DNA from: Misgurnus anguillicaudatus
Lineage: Eukaryota; Chordata; Actinopteri; Cypriniformes; Cobitidae
Length of the DNA: 64,000 nt
Reading direction: 5' to 3'
Assembly (NCBI RefSeq): GCF_027580225.2
Contig: NW_027395276.1
Span: 5,090,501 to 5,154,500 of the forward strand
A program made the translations under genes and the position numbers. Shown here one piece after another: positions 25,119 through 34,959 of the stretch. The notes beneath the pieces were generated by a model. It had not been told where the DNA came from and ran no database searches. It was given only the letters and a program-made list of their open reading frames with translations. Position 1 is the stretch's first letter, and each line of letters starts with the position of its first letter.

Positions 25119-25372
25119 CACAAGTAATTCACATTGATATATGAAATATTACTGAATAAAGAACAGCACAGTGGTTAAAACTGAAGAGTTCAGATGCAAA
25201 ATCCTCTGAAATGTGCATCTGACATGTTGACTCTTATGTTTAGTTTCAGTAATTTAATTTGAATTCAAATGAAAAGATTATTAGTCAGTAACTGTAATGC
25301 CTTTTCACAAATGTCACTTTTGTCATTTTATTGTTAATTAACACATTTGATTGCTTTTATCTGCAAAAGTGA

Positions 25373-25789
25373 ATGCAAGCTTTTGGCAAAAATCTTCACT
25401 TTAAAAAAATACTCTTCTTTGGACAAGAAATAGTAAACAGTTGCAAAATGACTAAAGATGCTACTAGAAACATTGTAAATGATGAAAGTCATATTTTGAA
25501 AATGAAGAAACTGAATGACCCATTAGGGGACGATGTGTTTCCTGTGGCTATCACACACAAGTTGTATTTAAGGACTCACAAGGGACACACGTTTAAATGT
25601 GACCACAGTCGTCTTCCATGCACTTTGAGGACTTTGCTGAATGCATTGTGCCATTTGATGGATTCTGCCAATAAATCAGTATTTCTAAATGACCTGAGGC
25701 CGGGATTAAGCGGATTTGAAGCAAAAGTATTTGATGATCAATGTGTGCTGAGAACATTTGGCAAATATTTTGACAGAGATGGCGTTTAG
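25373..25789 (+). other. Unassigned 138-codon open reading frame
   Basis: A single open frame opens with an ATG immediately after an in-frame stop and ends TTTGACAGAGATGGCGTTTAG. The predicted product is soluble-looking and lysine- and aspartate-rich, with segments such as KMKKLNDPLGDDVFPVAITH and KVFDDQCVLRTFGKYFDRDG. It has no signal peptide, membrane segment or low-complexity repeat, and I recognise no domain. It lies in the antisense direction within the intron, just downstream of the 15-bp minisatellite. It could be a chance ORF (several of this length are expected per 64 kb), a retrocopy, or a fragment of a transposon protein. Confidence 0.25.
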
Positions 25790-26050
25790 TGGGTTTTGCA
25801 TCGAAGCTCTTTCAATAATTAAGGTACTTTTGACACTGTTTCTGACAAAATGTAAACAATGACAAGAAATATATTTACTTAGTTTTTATTTAATTAATAA
25901 ATCCGTACAAATAACATTTTTCTTTCCTGAATCATTTAATTATTGCAAAAACATTGCAATACAAATTTTAAAGAGATAAAAATATTTTAAATGTCCAGCC
26001 CTAAAGGAAAGCACAAACACACAAACAAACACCCTTAAACCCACATAATG

Positions 26051-26051
<1 letters not shown>

Positions 26052-26138
<87 letters not shown>
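26052..26138. repeat. CA microsatellite (about 43 units)
   Basis: A pure CA run of 87 bp. Together with the TG run at 26189-26270 it forms an inverted repeat with a 50-bp loop. Confidence 0.98.
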
Positions 26139-26140
<2 letters not shown>

Positions 26141-26186
26141 AACATGCACTAATGCAGCTTCTGTCACTTTAGGAAGATGTAATCTA

Positions 26187-26188
<2 letters not shown>

Positions 26189-26270
<82 letters not shown>
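26189..26270. repeat. TG microsatellite (41 units)
   Basis: A pure TG run of 82 bp, the reverse complement of the CA run 50 bp to its left. Confidence 0.98.
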
Positions 26271-26274
<4 letters not shown>

Positions 26275-26279
26275 TCAGA

Positions 26280-27055
26280 TTTAAGAGGAAAACAATCTCC
26301 AGTCATTTAGAGTGCTATCTCTGTCATGACACAGACAGAAACTGTTCCTCCATTAGTCTAATTCCTGAGGTGCTGTCCGGCCCCGAGCCGCTCTCATCTC
26401 AAATGAAACTCGATCAATGCAACATTACAGACAGAGAGAGACAGACGAAATACGGGAAAAGCATTCTAATGACTTCCAATATGTCAGTGCGTGGAGAAAA
26501 TGGTTTAATTAAAATAGATTTGCGTGTTTTGATATAAAAATTCATTGGCAAAGCTTTTGTCTTTGTGCCCATTAGCAGCACAATAGAGTCAGCCATGATA
26601 TTGAGCTCAAATCACTTTTAGGGGCTTTTACGGTAACGTGCAATAATACGCGGTTACTGGAGGAACCTTCAAGTATTGGGTTAATAAAACATCACAGTCC
26701 AGCATCATGTTTCTCACTGTTTCTCTCATTTATCTTTCTATACAATGCAAAATAAAGACTTTCTTACTTAATATTTCTGTCTTATTTTCATTACAAATAT
26801 CTATTTTTTTTAATCAAGATTTCTGGGTTTAATTGTATAAATCAAACTGTAGTTATGGGACAGACAGAAGCATCCTGGTTGTCATCAAAAATATCTAAAA
26901 ATGTGTTCTGAAAACAATCACAGGACTTGGTGGTTTAGAATGACACAGGGTTAATGATTTATGATAACATTGCAATTTTGGGGTGAACTAACCATTTAAT
27001 GACTAACAAGATTGATAAATGCTGTATTGTTCATTGTTAGTTCATGTTAGGTAAT
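26280..27055. other. Intronic DNA, partly repeat-free
   Basis: 26285-26640 lacks visible repeats and contains TTTAATTAAAATAGATTTGCG and ATTAGCAGCACAATAGAGTC; it is a weak candidate for conserved non-coding sequence. TTTTGGGGTGAACTAACC at about 26976-26993 is a MITE end. Confidence 0.35.
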
Positions 27056-27250
27056 GCATTAGCTAGGGCTGGGTATTGTTAGGAATTTCACAATTCGATT
27101 CGATTTCGATTCTTGAGGCTTCGATTCAATTCGATTCGGTTCAATTCAATATTGATTTACTTCCTTCGATATCGATTCAATAATAAGTAAATACACAAGC
27201 AATTAAGTACCTGAGTATATTTTTAAATAATGTGTAGTATTACTAATGTT

Positions 27251-28311
27251 CAGAGGTGGAAAAAGTACTAAAATATTGTACTCAAGTAAAAGTAAAGTTA
27301 CTTTGATAATATTTTACTTAAGTAAAAGTAAAGTTACTGGTCTAAAAATCTACTCAAGTAAAAGTAAAAAGTAAATCATTTTAACTTTATTCAGAGTAAA
27401 AGGATTTTAGTATAGTTCAAAAACGATAAGGGAATATAAATCTCAAACTAGTTATTTTTAATTGTAGGAACATCTTTACAATTAAAGTGCAATAACAAAA
27501 AGTTAATAAAATAAAAAGCTTTTTTAAACTAAGAAACATTTATGGAATTATTTAATGATTTTACATGTGAGTTATGCACTTTTGAAGGTGGTCAGCAGCT
27601 TGTAAATACAATCGCTATAGTAAGGTTGTAATTGATGTATTGCTGGTAACATACATATATCTAGTTTAAATGAGCATATAATTAGATGAGTGCCATGCCA
27701 TACTTTTGACACGTTTATTGTCTTCTAGCTTCCCTGACCTGGGTACCTGATGTCAGACCTTTATTCTCTCTCTCTCTCTCTCTCTCTCTGTCTGCAATGT
27801 CTAATGACCTGCGCATTCACGAGGACGCGAAGCTGCTAGACTGCGGAGGATAATGCCCATTGTATTAAAAACGCGTCATGCAAATGAGCGGTAAAACCCG
27901 GTCTGCAATTTCGTACTCGAGAGCATGAATCCTACCTTTCATAGGAATGAAACACTCGCGTCAGTGGAAAGTGGTCGCTTAAATATGACCAGGGGTTTCT
28001 TTCATAAGATTTGAACTGAGGCGGGTCTGCATTAGCGCGCGCCCGTCTCGTCCGTCTCCATGGTTCTTTTTGCGCGTTCCCCCACCCATCAATCATCCGT
28101 TGCGCGTCTTTATCACCTTGCTTTTTAAAAAAAAAATTACTCAGTAACAGATATGATTTAAAATGTAGCAAAGTACAATACTTCAAACAAAACATACTTA
28201 AGTAAAAGTAAAAGTACAGATTTTAAAAACTACTCAAAAAAGTAAAAGTACACAAAAAACTGCTCATTTACAGTAACGTGAGTAAATGTAATTCGTTACT
28301 TTCCACCTCTG
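27251..28311. mobile_element. Inner hAT element nested in 27064-28553
   Basis: The ends CAGAGGTGGAAAAAGTACT and, in reverse complement, CAGAGGTGGAAAGTAACG share 12 bp. CTAATGTT is repeated exactly on both sides (27243-27250 and 28312-28319). Subterminal AAGTAAAAGTA repeats are dense at both ends. It is 1,061 bp without a transposase ORF and contains a short CT microsatellite at 27765-27789. Confidence 0.92.
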
Positions 28312-28440
28312 CTAATGTTTGATCACGTTGATGGTGCAGGCTTGAAAGAAGTGCTGCTGTTTGCCATCTTTGATCTTTCTGTTTTGATATAGCGCGTCTT
28401 GTACAATGCTGAACGCTCTCACTAGAGTGTTGCCCACAGT

Positions 28441-28460
28441 GCCGCCACTGGCCGGGGGGG
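28441..28460. other. G-rich run inside the outer hAT element
   Basis: GCCGGGGGGGCTGAATCGATT includes a run of seven G just beyond the inner element. No feature is assigned beyond the sequence itself. Confidence 0.3.
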
Positions 28461-28616
28461 CTGAATCGATTCATAGGATTTGATTAATCGATATTGAATT
28501 GAGAAACAAATAATTGCAATGCATTGATGAATCGATAATTTTACCCAGCCCTAGCATTAGCTCATTTATTCACCCTCGTGTTGTTTTAAATGACCAAAAC
28601 AAAAATGAGTTTCTTT

Positions 28617-28747
28617 ATCCAGTTCCGGTTAATGTGAAGGTCGGAACATCCCTCATTTACTAGCCGTCCTTCAACGTGATGCCCAGCTGATGCCTGACCA
28701 ACGACCACCGGCAGAACCCGTTTAATCTCCTTACTCGTTTACATACA

Positions 28748-28814
<67 letters not shown>

Positions 28815-29128
28815 CCAAGGGTTTTTTCCTCCTAGGACTTTTTCCCCTAAAAAAAGTTTTTTTTCTCCTAGGGGGTTTTTCAACCTGGGGAGTCAGCCCT
28901 CGTTGGCTTAACTTATCGTCCTCTTCTATACGTTACATTAGTAATACGCTCCCTTATAATGTTGATTCATAGCCGCAGCAAATTTAGCTGCTTATGCTAT
29001 CGTGTATTAAGTTGTGCTATCTGTCGATTTTTCTGTGTTTTTCCTTGCTTCTATTACTGTAAAGCTGCTTTGAAACAATTACCAATTGTGAAAAGTGCTA
29101 TTTAAATAAAATTGAATTGAATTCTGAA
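28617..29128 (+). mobile_element. Non-LTR retrotransposon 3' end, copy 1
   Basis: This closely matches 31180-31566: TCTCCCAAGGGTTTTT, CTCCTAGGACTTTTT, TTACATTAGTAATACGCTC, GCCGCAGCAAATTT and GTAAAGCTGCTTT occur in the same order. It ends in AATAAAATTGAATTGAATT, a short A-rich tandem tail as in L2- and RTE-like elements. No reverse transcriptase is left. A long TA run (28749-28811) sits at the same relative place in both copies. Confidence 0.65.
28749..28811. repeat. TA microsatellite
   Basis: A run of about 31 TA units inside the retrotransposon 3' end. Confidence 0.97.
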
Positions 29129-29430
29129 CACACAAAAAAAGATATTCTGATAAAAGACAATAAGCACACAGTTGACTGTACTCATAATAGGACATCAAAT
29201 ACTGTGGGAGTTAATGGGTACCATCATTTTTTCAAAATATCTTCTTTTGTGTACGACAATGAACTCATACAGGTTTAAAGCAACTTCATTTTTGGGTGAA
29301 CTCTCTCTTTAAGGAAGGCCATGGATCATGTGGTCATAAATGGAAAGACCCATTGAGGAGAAGATTGTAAATTCACATGTATGTTATGAGACACTATATA
29401 CAGACAGGATCACAATCGTGTGTTTCTTAC

Positions 29431-29553
29431 CAGGTGGCATCCATGGATCCAGTGAAGGTTTCTCACTGGTGTCCAACTGTTCCCAGTCAAGATCATCATC
29501 TCGCCCTTGGGTATAGCCACACGACTGGAAGGGTTTCTCGAAGTCACAATCAC
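29431..29553 (-). CDS. ptprm: Exon encoding the N-terminal part of the MAM domain of a type IIB receptor tyrosine phosphatase (PTPRM-like)
   Basis: This 123-nt internal exon, read on the minus strand, begins after a pyrimidine-rich tract ending in TTGTTGCAG and ends before a GTAAGA donor. It has one reading frame, with phase 1 at both ends, encoding about 41 residues that begin (G)DCDFEKPFQSCGYTQ and end near DPWMPPG. The two cysteines nine residues apart, the CGY, the WEQ and the DPWMP match the start of the MAM domain of PTPRM. PTPRT shares fewer of these residues and lacks DPWMP. In the family, the MAM domain lies outside the cell and drives homophilic adhesion, while tandem phosphatase domains lie inside. 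The last base, G, joins in frame to the exon at 4788-5062. As I recall, the matching mammalian exon is also 123 nt. The exon has no start codon of its own; open sequence on either side is intron. Family assignment is firm; PTPRM over PTPRT is likely but unproven. Confidence 0.9.
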
Positions 29554-29599
29554 CTGCAACAAAAGAGCAGACGTTTATATTGACACAGTGACTCCCCAT

Positions 29600-29975
29600 T
29601 AGCTCCAGCTGGAAATGAACGCCCCCCTCCTCTTCCTCCTCTCTAATGCGAGCGCTCGTAATGCAATATGCCAAACAACAGAGCGGTTAAAAAGAGATGG
29701 AGAGAGATTCCCATCGTACGTACGCACGCACGGCACAACATATATTACCGTCATTAGCTACGCCGCATGCCAATTTCACAATGACAGAAATGAAGTGTCC
29801 AAACTCTATCATCATTACACGCTGGGCCGCCGCCGCCGTGCCACCGAGCATAAATTTGATTCATTTGGAAGCGCCGTGCGACCAGACTTCCCTCTCGAAT
29901 CGCCATCGGTTACCTCTCATTCATCCTAATTCTCCTCGCGGGACACGAGGCCAACGGCATGGCATGTAGATTCTG
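29600..29975. other. Repeat-free intronic block next to the first MAM exon, candidate conserved non-coding element
   Basis: The sequence is single-copy within the window, of balanced composition, and rich in homeodomain-like TAAT/ATTA cores and motifs such as AATGCAATATGCCAA and CATAAATTTGATTCATTTGG. It starts about 50 bp upstream of the exon at 29431-29553. No repeat or ORF explains it. Regulatory function is inference only. Confidence 0.25.
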
Positions 29976-30510
29976 AACAATGGGCTTTTAATTCCTGTAG
30001 GTTACAAAACCAAACAGATGTAAAAGAGAAAGTGATTGATGGCTTATTTATGAGTCAAATAACATGTAAAAAACATCGCACATAACTCATTTATAATAAC
30101 ATACAAACAGCTCGGTTCAACCGTTTAAACAAAATGATATGTGCTATCATGTGCACTGATTTTAACAGCAACTCTGAGGACTAAAGTATAATCTGTATCT
30201 CACAAACAAGATCCTTTAACTCACACAGAGTCGATTGACAGATTGTTGTAAAACCACTACGAGAGGCGCAAAGAACTAAATATACAGATGTAATTACAGG
30301 TATACAGAAACAAACACAGTGTGAAAAGAAACAAATACAAGAGATTTATACAAACATCACTGTGAACAAAACAGAGGTCTTTGCACACCAGACAATAGAA
30401 AATAATGATGAAATGATTTTAACATGGAGTATTGTTAGAGTCACTATCAAAGTCATTGTTAATTCACATTACAGCAACACACGCACGCACAAGTTTATAA
30501 GCATGTGTAT
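29976..30510. other. Intronic DNA without a recognised gene
   Basis: AT-rich, no repeat structure, no splice-flanked open segment. Confidence 0.5.
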
Positions 30511-30668
30511 GCTCCTGTGTAGCTCAGTAGTAGAGCATTGCATTGGATGGTCATGGATTCGAACCCAGGGAACACACGTTGGTAAAAAATGTATACCTTG
30601 TAATGCACATTTATAGTAAGTCGCTCTGGATAAAAGTGTCTGCAAAAATGCATAAATGTTAATAAATG
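30511..30668 (+). mobile_element. tRNA-derived SINE
   Basis: The 5' part carries a polymerase III A box (TAGCTCAGTAGTAGAGC, 30520-30536) and a B box (GGATTCGAACCC, 30555-30566). The 3' part ends GTAAGTCGCTCTGGATAAAAGTGTCTGC, the conserved tail found on many fish SINEs, followed by ATAAATG-type short repeats. The acceptor stem is not paired, so it is not a tRNA gene. Confidence 0.85.
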
Positions 30669-31179
30669 TGTGAAAGTGTGTGCATGCATGTGTGTTTATA
30701 ATGTTTGCATTTTTGAATGTGCGTTAGAGATGAAACCATATGAAAAATTTTTCTCATAGTTAATGACCAACATCAACAAGGTTATCAATATTATCATGGT
30801 TTTGTAAACAATTCCTAGAAATGTAAAAAAAAAGTACTGATGCAAACAAAATTTAAAATTGATTTTACATGTAGGTGCACTTTTGTTGGCATAAACATCA
30901 AATAAATAACATGAACATTCCCTGTGTCTTAATTTGTTCCCTAGCTCCTGAGGTGGTGAATCAGTATATCGTGTATGCAGGTTCGGGCACTGAGAAGGAC
31001 TTTTGCTCACTTGACATTGGGACACTGTTCACTTATTATTCTGTGACTTGACTGCTTTTGCGCGTTGTGTTCATTCACAGCTGATACTCATCAGACCAAC
31101 ATCTCTCTGACTTAATTTTTATACAGTAAATTTTGAAAACGCTGTCATTATTCTCATATATACATATACAAGCATAAAA

Positions 31180-31204
31180 TCTCCGCTTAATCTCCTTATC
31201 CGTT

Positions 31205-31246
<42 letters not shown>

Positions 31247-31566
31247 CCAAGGGTTTTTCCCTCCTAGGACTTTTTTTTCCCTCGGCTAAACAGCCCGGGG
31301 TTTTTTTCCCCTAGGGGTTTTTTTAACCCGGGGAGGCAGCCTTCTTGGGCTTAACTTAGCTTCCTCTTCTAGACATTACATTAGTAATACGCTCGCTTAT
31401 AATGTTGATTTATAGCCGCAGCAAATTTGACTGCTTATGCTATCGTGTATTATGTTGTGCTATATGTCGTTTTCTGTGCTTTTACTGCTTCTATTAATGT
31501 AAAGCTGCTTTAAAACAATTAACCATTGTGAAAAGCGCTATATAAATAAAATTTAATTGAATTAAA
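31180..31566 (+). mobile_element. Non-LTR retrotransposon 3' end, copy 2
   Basis: A second copy of the 28617-29128 family in the same orientation, about 2.5 kb away, with the same internal TA run (31209-31243) and the tail AATAAAATTTAATTGAATT. It differs by scattered substitutions and small indels, so the two are independent insertions or an old duplication. Confidence 0.65.
31209..31243. repeat. TA microsatellite
   Basis: About 17 TA units at the same position as the longer TA run in the related copy at 28617-29128. Confidence 0.95.
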
Positions 31567-32061
31567 ATTGGAGGAATATTAAAGTTTAAATAAAATTTTT
31601 TTTTTTTTTTTAATAAATATTATTCTTTTAAATATTGAGTAGTTTGTGGTCCCTTACTGTAAAGCAATGTGTGTTAATATTTAAAACTGAAACAAATGTT
31701 TGTAAAATTTTAAGTTTATTAAGTTGGCTCACGCGATTTTCGGTTAGAGAGCTTCAGAAAAGGTCAAGTGATTTCCGGAAAAGAAACATAGGGACCATCG
31801 ATGCTTACTGGGTTTTGTGTTGCATTGTGGGAATTCTTAAGGAACGAATGTTCCAGTGCACTGAAAGGATTCTGTGATTGAGACCGCCCTTAAAATGTCC
31901 GAATCTCCCTGATCAGTGCCCAGACTACTGAACGAGAGAGCTGACTGAGACACAGACATTAATCATGGCACATTTGGGGTTGTGAGATAAATGTTCATCT
32001 AGTTCAGATAAAACACAAGGGACGTGAGTCAATCAGATTTTCATATAAACACAGACAGAAG

Positions 32062-32610
32062 TTTAGTGGCAAGAAAAAGTATTTTCATGGTTTTCTAAAT
32101 TAATTTGTCTTCATCTTAGTCAAGGGTATCGACAAACATAATGTGTCTAAAAATAATTACACAAAACATTGTGATCTTTCATGTCCTTATTAAGAACAAC
32201 CAAAAAACTCATAGTGCTTGTGGAAAAAGTATGTGAACCCACGAGTTATTGACCTCAAAAGCTAATTGTAGTCAATTTTAAGCAAACCTGGAGTCTGGTT
32301 AAGATAATACATTTGGAGGTGTGGAATACAGCTATACTTTGACTGATAAAAACCCCTCAAACTTTTGGAGTTTGCTCTGCATAAGAAGAACACGATTATG
32401 TGAGACATGCCTCACCAAAAAGAGCTTTCAAAGGAGCTACCATCAAGAATTGTTGCTTTACATAAAGCTGAGAAGTGTTACAAAGTTATTTCAAAGACTT
32501 AACCAGTCTACAGTAAGGCAAACAATCTACAAATGGAGATGCTTAGATGAGAAATCTGGTGTACTTTATGACCCAGGAGTAAAGCTACACGACACCTGCG
32601 CTCACAGAAG
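32062..32610 (+). mobile_element. Decayed Tc1/mariner element with transposase N-terminus
   Basis: GGCAAGAAAAAGTATTTTCATG and AAAAGTATGTGAACCC resemble the end of fish Tc1-like elements. Further on, the plus strand reads SRIVALHKAEKCYKVISK in one frame and LNQSTVRQTIYKWRCLD in the next. This is the helix-turn-helix start of a Tc1 transposase broken by a frameshift and stop. The catalytic DDE part and the right end are missing. Confidence 0.65.
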
Positions 32611-33055
32611 AAACAAACAGAGCTTTAAACTCATCAGATCACATCATTTCATGGAAAATAAATAGAGAATATGAATCTGTCTAAAGAAATGTTAAGTAAA
32701 CATGCGTCAGTACAACTAGATTTTAATAAATGTGAAAATTTTTGGGATTTAAATACAATCAGTGAAGCTGTATTTCAATGTAACAATACGAGCATAACTT
32801 CATTTCACCCATCAGGAATTAAGCGGATGATGAAGAGTGTCTCTATACAGTACGAGTAGATAATTGCGCCTCCATCGACCTGTGGATGAATTTGCACCTT
32901 TGTGTCTCTGACTCATGACAGATTTACTGTATTGTCTTCCTCCACATTCATGCAGTAACCGCTTTCTGATCATACATTCAAGCTTTTGTCTGCTCACATG
33001 GGTACGAGAAGAGAGATCAAGCTGATCTTCGGTTCAATACATGCTGAAGGTGACA

Positions 33056-33056
<1 letters not shown>

Positions 33057-33097
<41 letters not shown>
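33057..33097. repeat. GACA microsatellite
   Basis: About ten CAGA/GACA tetranucleotide units. Confidence 0.97.
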
Positions 33098-33306
33098 GGT
33101 CTTTCTCTATCTGAGGCCTAAGAACATACAGTGCAGGACACAATAACACTTTTAATGAAAACTCTTACATTTAGACACATTTAACAGCTCTGTGCCACTG
33201 CATGCACATGATGATAAATTCAGAGTTCCCATTTAGTTTTGTGATTTATAAAAGTGCACAGATGAATTTGATCACAAAAGCATCTTAAATACGGTTCATT
33301 AGATGC

Positions 33307-33565
33307 TTAAATGGGTCATATTATGAGATTTTCTTTAAGATGTAAAATGAGTCTTTGGTGTCTCCAGAGTACATATAAGAAGTTTTAGCTCAAAATACCC
33401 CACAGATAATTTATTATAACATGTTAAATTCGCCACTTTCCATGTGTGAGCAAAAATGTGCTGTTTTTGGGTGTGTCCTTTAAAATGCAAATGAGCTGAT
33501 GAAAGCAAACACTGATCACCATAATGGTGGTTTGTTGAAATTTAAAATTATTGTGCTGTCAATTA

Positions 33566-33624
<59 letters not shown>

Positions 33625-33767
33625 GAAATCTGAATTACCAAATGTTTTACGTGCTAAGTTACTGAGTTGATCTTTATCACATTTTCTAGGTTGATAGAAG
33701 CACTGGGGACCCAAATATAACATTTAAACTTGGAAAAAGTCAGATTTTCACGTTATGGCCCCTTTAA
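33307..33767. mobile_element. MITE family copy 1 (TTAAATGGGTCATA ends)
   Basis: The ends TTAAATGGGTCATATTATGAG and, in reverse complement, TTAAAGGGGCCATAACGTG are imperfect inverted repeats. The body shares AGCTCAAAATACCCCACAGAT, GTGAGCAAAAATGTG, GGGTGTGTCCTTTAAAAT and GAAGCACTGGGGACCC with the copy at 40817-41257. A CT microsatellite (33570-33620) has expanded inside it. Confidence 0.75.
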
Positions 33768-33877
33768 TATAATAAAAAAAAAGTTTTAAGTGCTGAATGA
33801 TCTTGTTGAATAAAGATATTTTGACAGGGCTAAATGTTGTTGACAGTTTAATTTATAGTGGACTTTTACTTTGTATT

Positions 33878-34075
33878 AACAATAAACAACACCTATTAAA
33901 CAAGGGGGATGCTGCTTCTGTGGATTGTTTTAAGAAGCTTCTTAAGACACATCTTTTTAGTTATGCTTTTAATGTATAAATTGTGTATTTGTTGTTACTT
34001 ATTTTTTTACTGCAATTATTTTGTTTTGTATGCTGCGAATGTCGCATTATAAATAAAATGTATTACTATTATTAA
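33878..34075 (+). mobile_element. LINE 3' end fragment
   Basis: The plus strand reads SVDCFKKLLKTHLFSYAFN, matching the usual C-terminus of L2-clade reverse-transcriptase ORFs. About 100 bp of untranslated tail follows, ending TAAATAAAATGTATTACTATTATT. It is a 5'-truncated insertion. Confidence 0.6.
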
Positions 34076-34439
34076 GAAAACAAGCTACTTCTCATTCCTG
34101 AGGCTCATGCAACAAAACTACATTTCCTATAATTCTCTGTGTCAGATAAAGCATCAGACCCCACACCTAAAGCACAATATTTGCTCTTCATTGTGTTGCA
34201 TTAGCTTTAAAAGCACTTAAAGATAGAAAGGAGTATAAATAAAGTCACAGCACATGCAGATGAGACGACCCTCGCTCAAGCAGATAATGAAGACAAAGTG
34301 TGTTAAACTGCCTCTGTACTTTCACTCGGTGCTAAAAGGATTGTTTGTAACGTGATCTCTGTGTTTATCTGGTTTCATGTAGGAGGAAAACTCTCTCTCT
34401 CTCTGTAACATCACGAGTCTTTACGGCACAGATTTCACG

Positions 34440-34930
34440 CTGAATGACGAGACACCGGGGACAGAAGCAGGTTATCTGGCTGCTTAATATGTGGAGTCGT
34501 ACATCATACAGACAAATGCAAATCAAACCAGCGCGTCAACCACCAACGAGGCGCGTCCACAGAGACACATCTGATATACTGTCGGAAACTTTCCTCTGAA
34601 TCCTCCACACATCGCTAATCTTTCAAATCTCTTCAAAAGCCCACTCTTCCCTACATGAGGTGTTCAGAGACAGCGCAGGGCCCTCGGTGCATCAGACTCT
34701 CGTCGGGTGTTAGCAAACACGAGCTTAATGTCGGTCATCAATCGTGTGTTTGCGCTTCACAAATGTATGTTTGTTTCTAGAAATGCGCATAAATCTCCGA
34801 CTCGAGGCTCTGGAGTCATAGGGGGCGACTTTATTTCAATCAGTGATTGCGCTCGATTGTTTTGCACTTACCATCCTCAACATCAACCCTTAAACGTGGC
34901 CAAACACTAACAGCTGTTCAGCATGTAAAA
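34440..34930. other. Repeat-free intronic block, candidate conserved non-coding element
   Basis: No repeat, inverted end or credible ORF is visible here. The composition is more balanced than the flanks, with motifs such as CAATCAGTGATTGCG and GTCATCAATCGTG. Listed as unexplained single-copy sequence; function is not shown. Confidence 0.2.
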
Positions 34931-34959
34931 GCCACACAGAAATGTTTGATATTCTAATG

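Larger units (their letters stand above)
27064..28553. mobile_element. hAT element interrupted by a second hAT element
   Basis: The ends TAGGGCTGGGTATTG and, in reverse complement, TAGGGCTGGGTAAAATTAT are inverted repeats sharing 12 bp. GCATTAGC is duplicated exactly on both sides (27056-27063 and 28554-28561). Without the inner element and its duplication the unit would be about 420 bp, filled with TTCGATTC and TCGATAT motifs. No transposase is present. Confidence 0.9.
28561..29314. mobile_element. MITE split by a LINE-type 3' end
   Basis: 28561-28616 reads TTATTCACCCTCGTGTTGTT and continues, after the retrotransposon segment, with the ACAAAAAAAGATATTCTG and TTTTTGGGTGAACT motifs up to 29314. 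Together these look like one common cyprinid MITE whose ends contain GTTCACCC, related to 37135-37374. The retrotransposon at 28617-29128 appears to have inserted into it. Confidence 0.5.
5063..29430 (-). other. Intron between the two MAM-domain exons (about 24.4 kb)
   Basis: The interval lies between the donor of the upstream exon and the acceptor of the downstream exon on the minus strand. It interrupts a glycine codon (phase 1). Long introns in the 5' half are usual for type IIB receptor phosphatase genes. It contains most of the mobile elements and minisatellites listed here and no other exon I can support. Confidence 0.85.

Noticed and set aside
24859..25144. Regularly repeated 15-bp unit that could suggest a CRISPR-like array or a repeat protein
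   Set aside because: The units are head to tail with no unique spacers, and the host is a vertebrate; it is a minisatellite.
25940..26537. ORFs made of Cys-Val repeats
   Set aside because: They are translations of CA/TG microsatellites.
29384..29674. A 96-codon gene around the first MAM exon
   Set aside because: Clear splice sites limit the coding part to 29431-29553; the flanking residues are intron read-through.
30511..30580. A tRNA gene, because of clear A and B boxes
   Set aside because: The acceptor and anticodon stems do not pair, and the sequence continues into a SINE tail.
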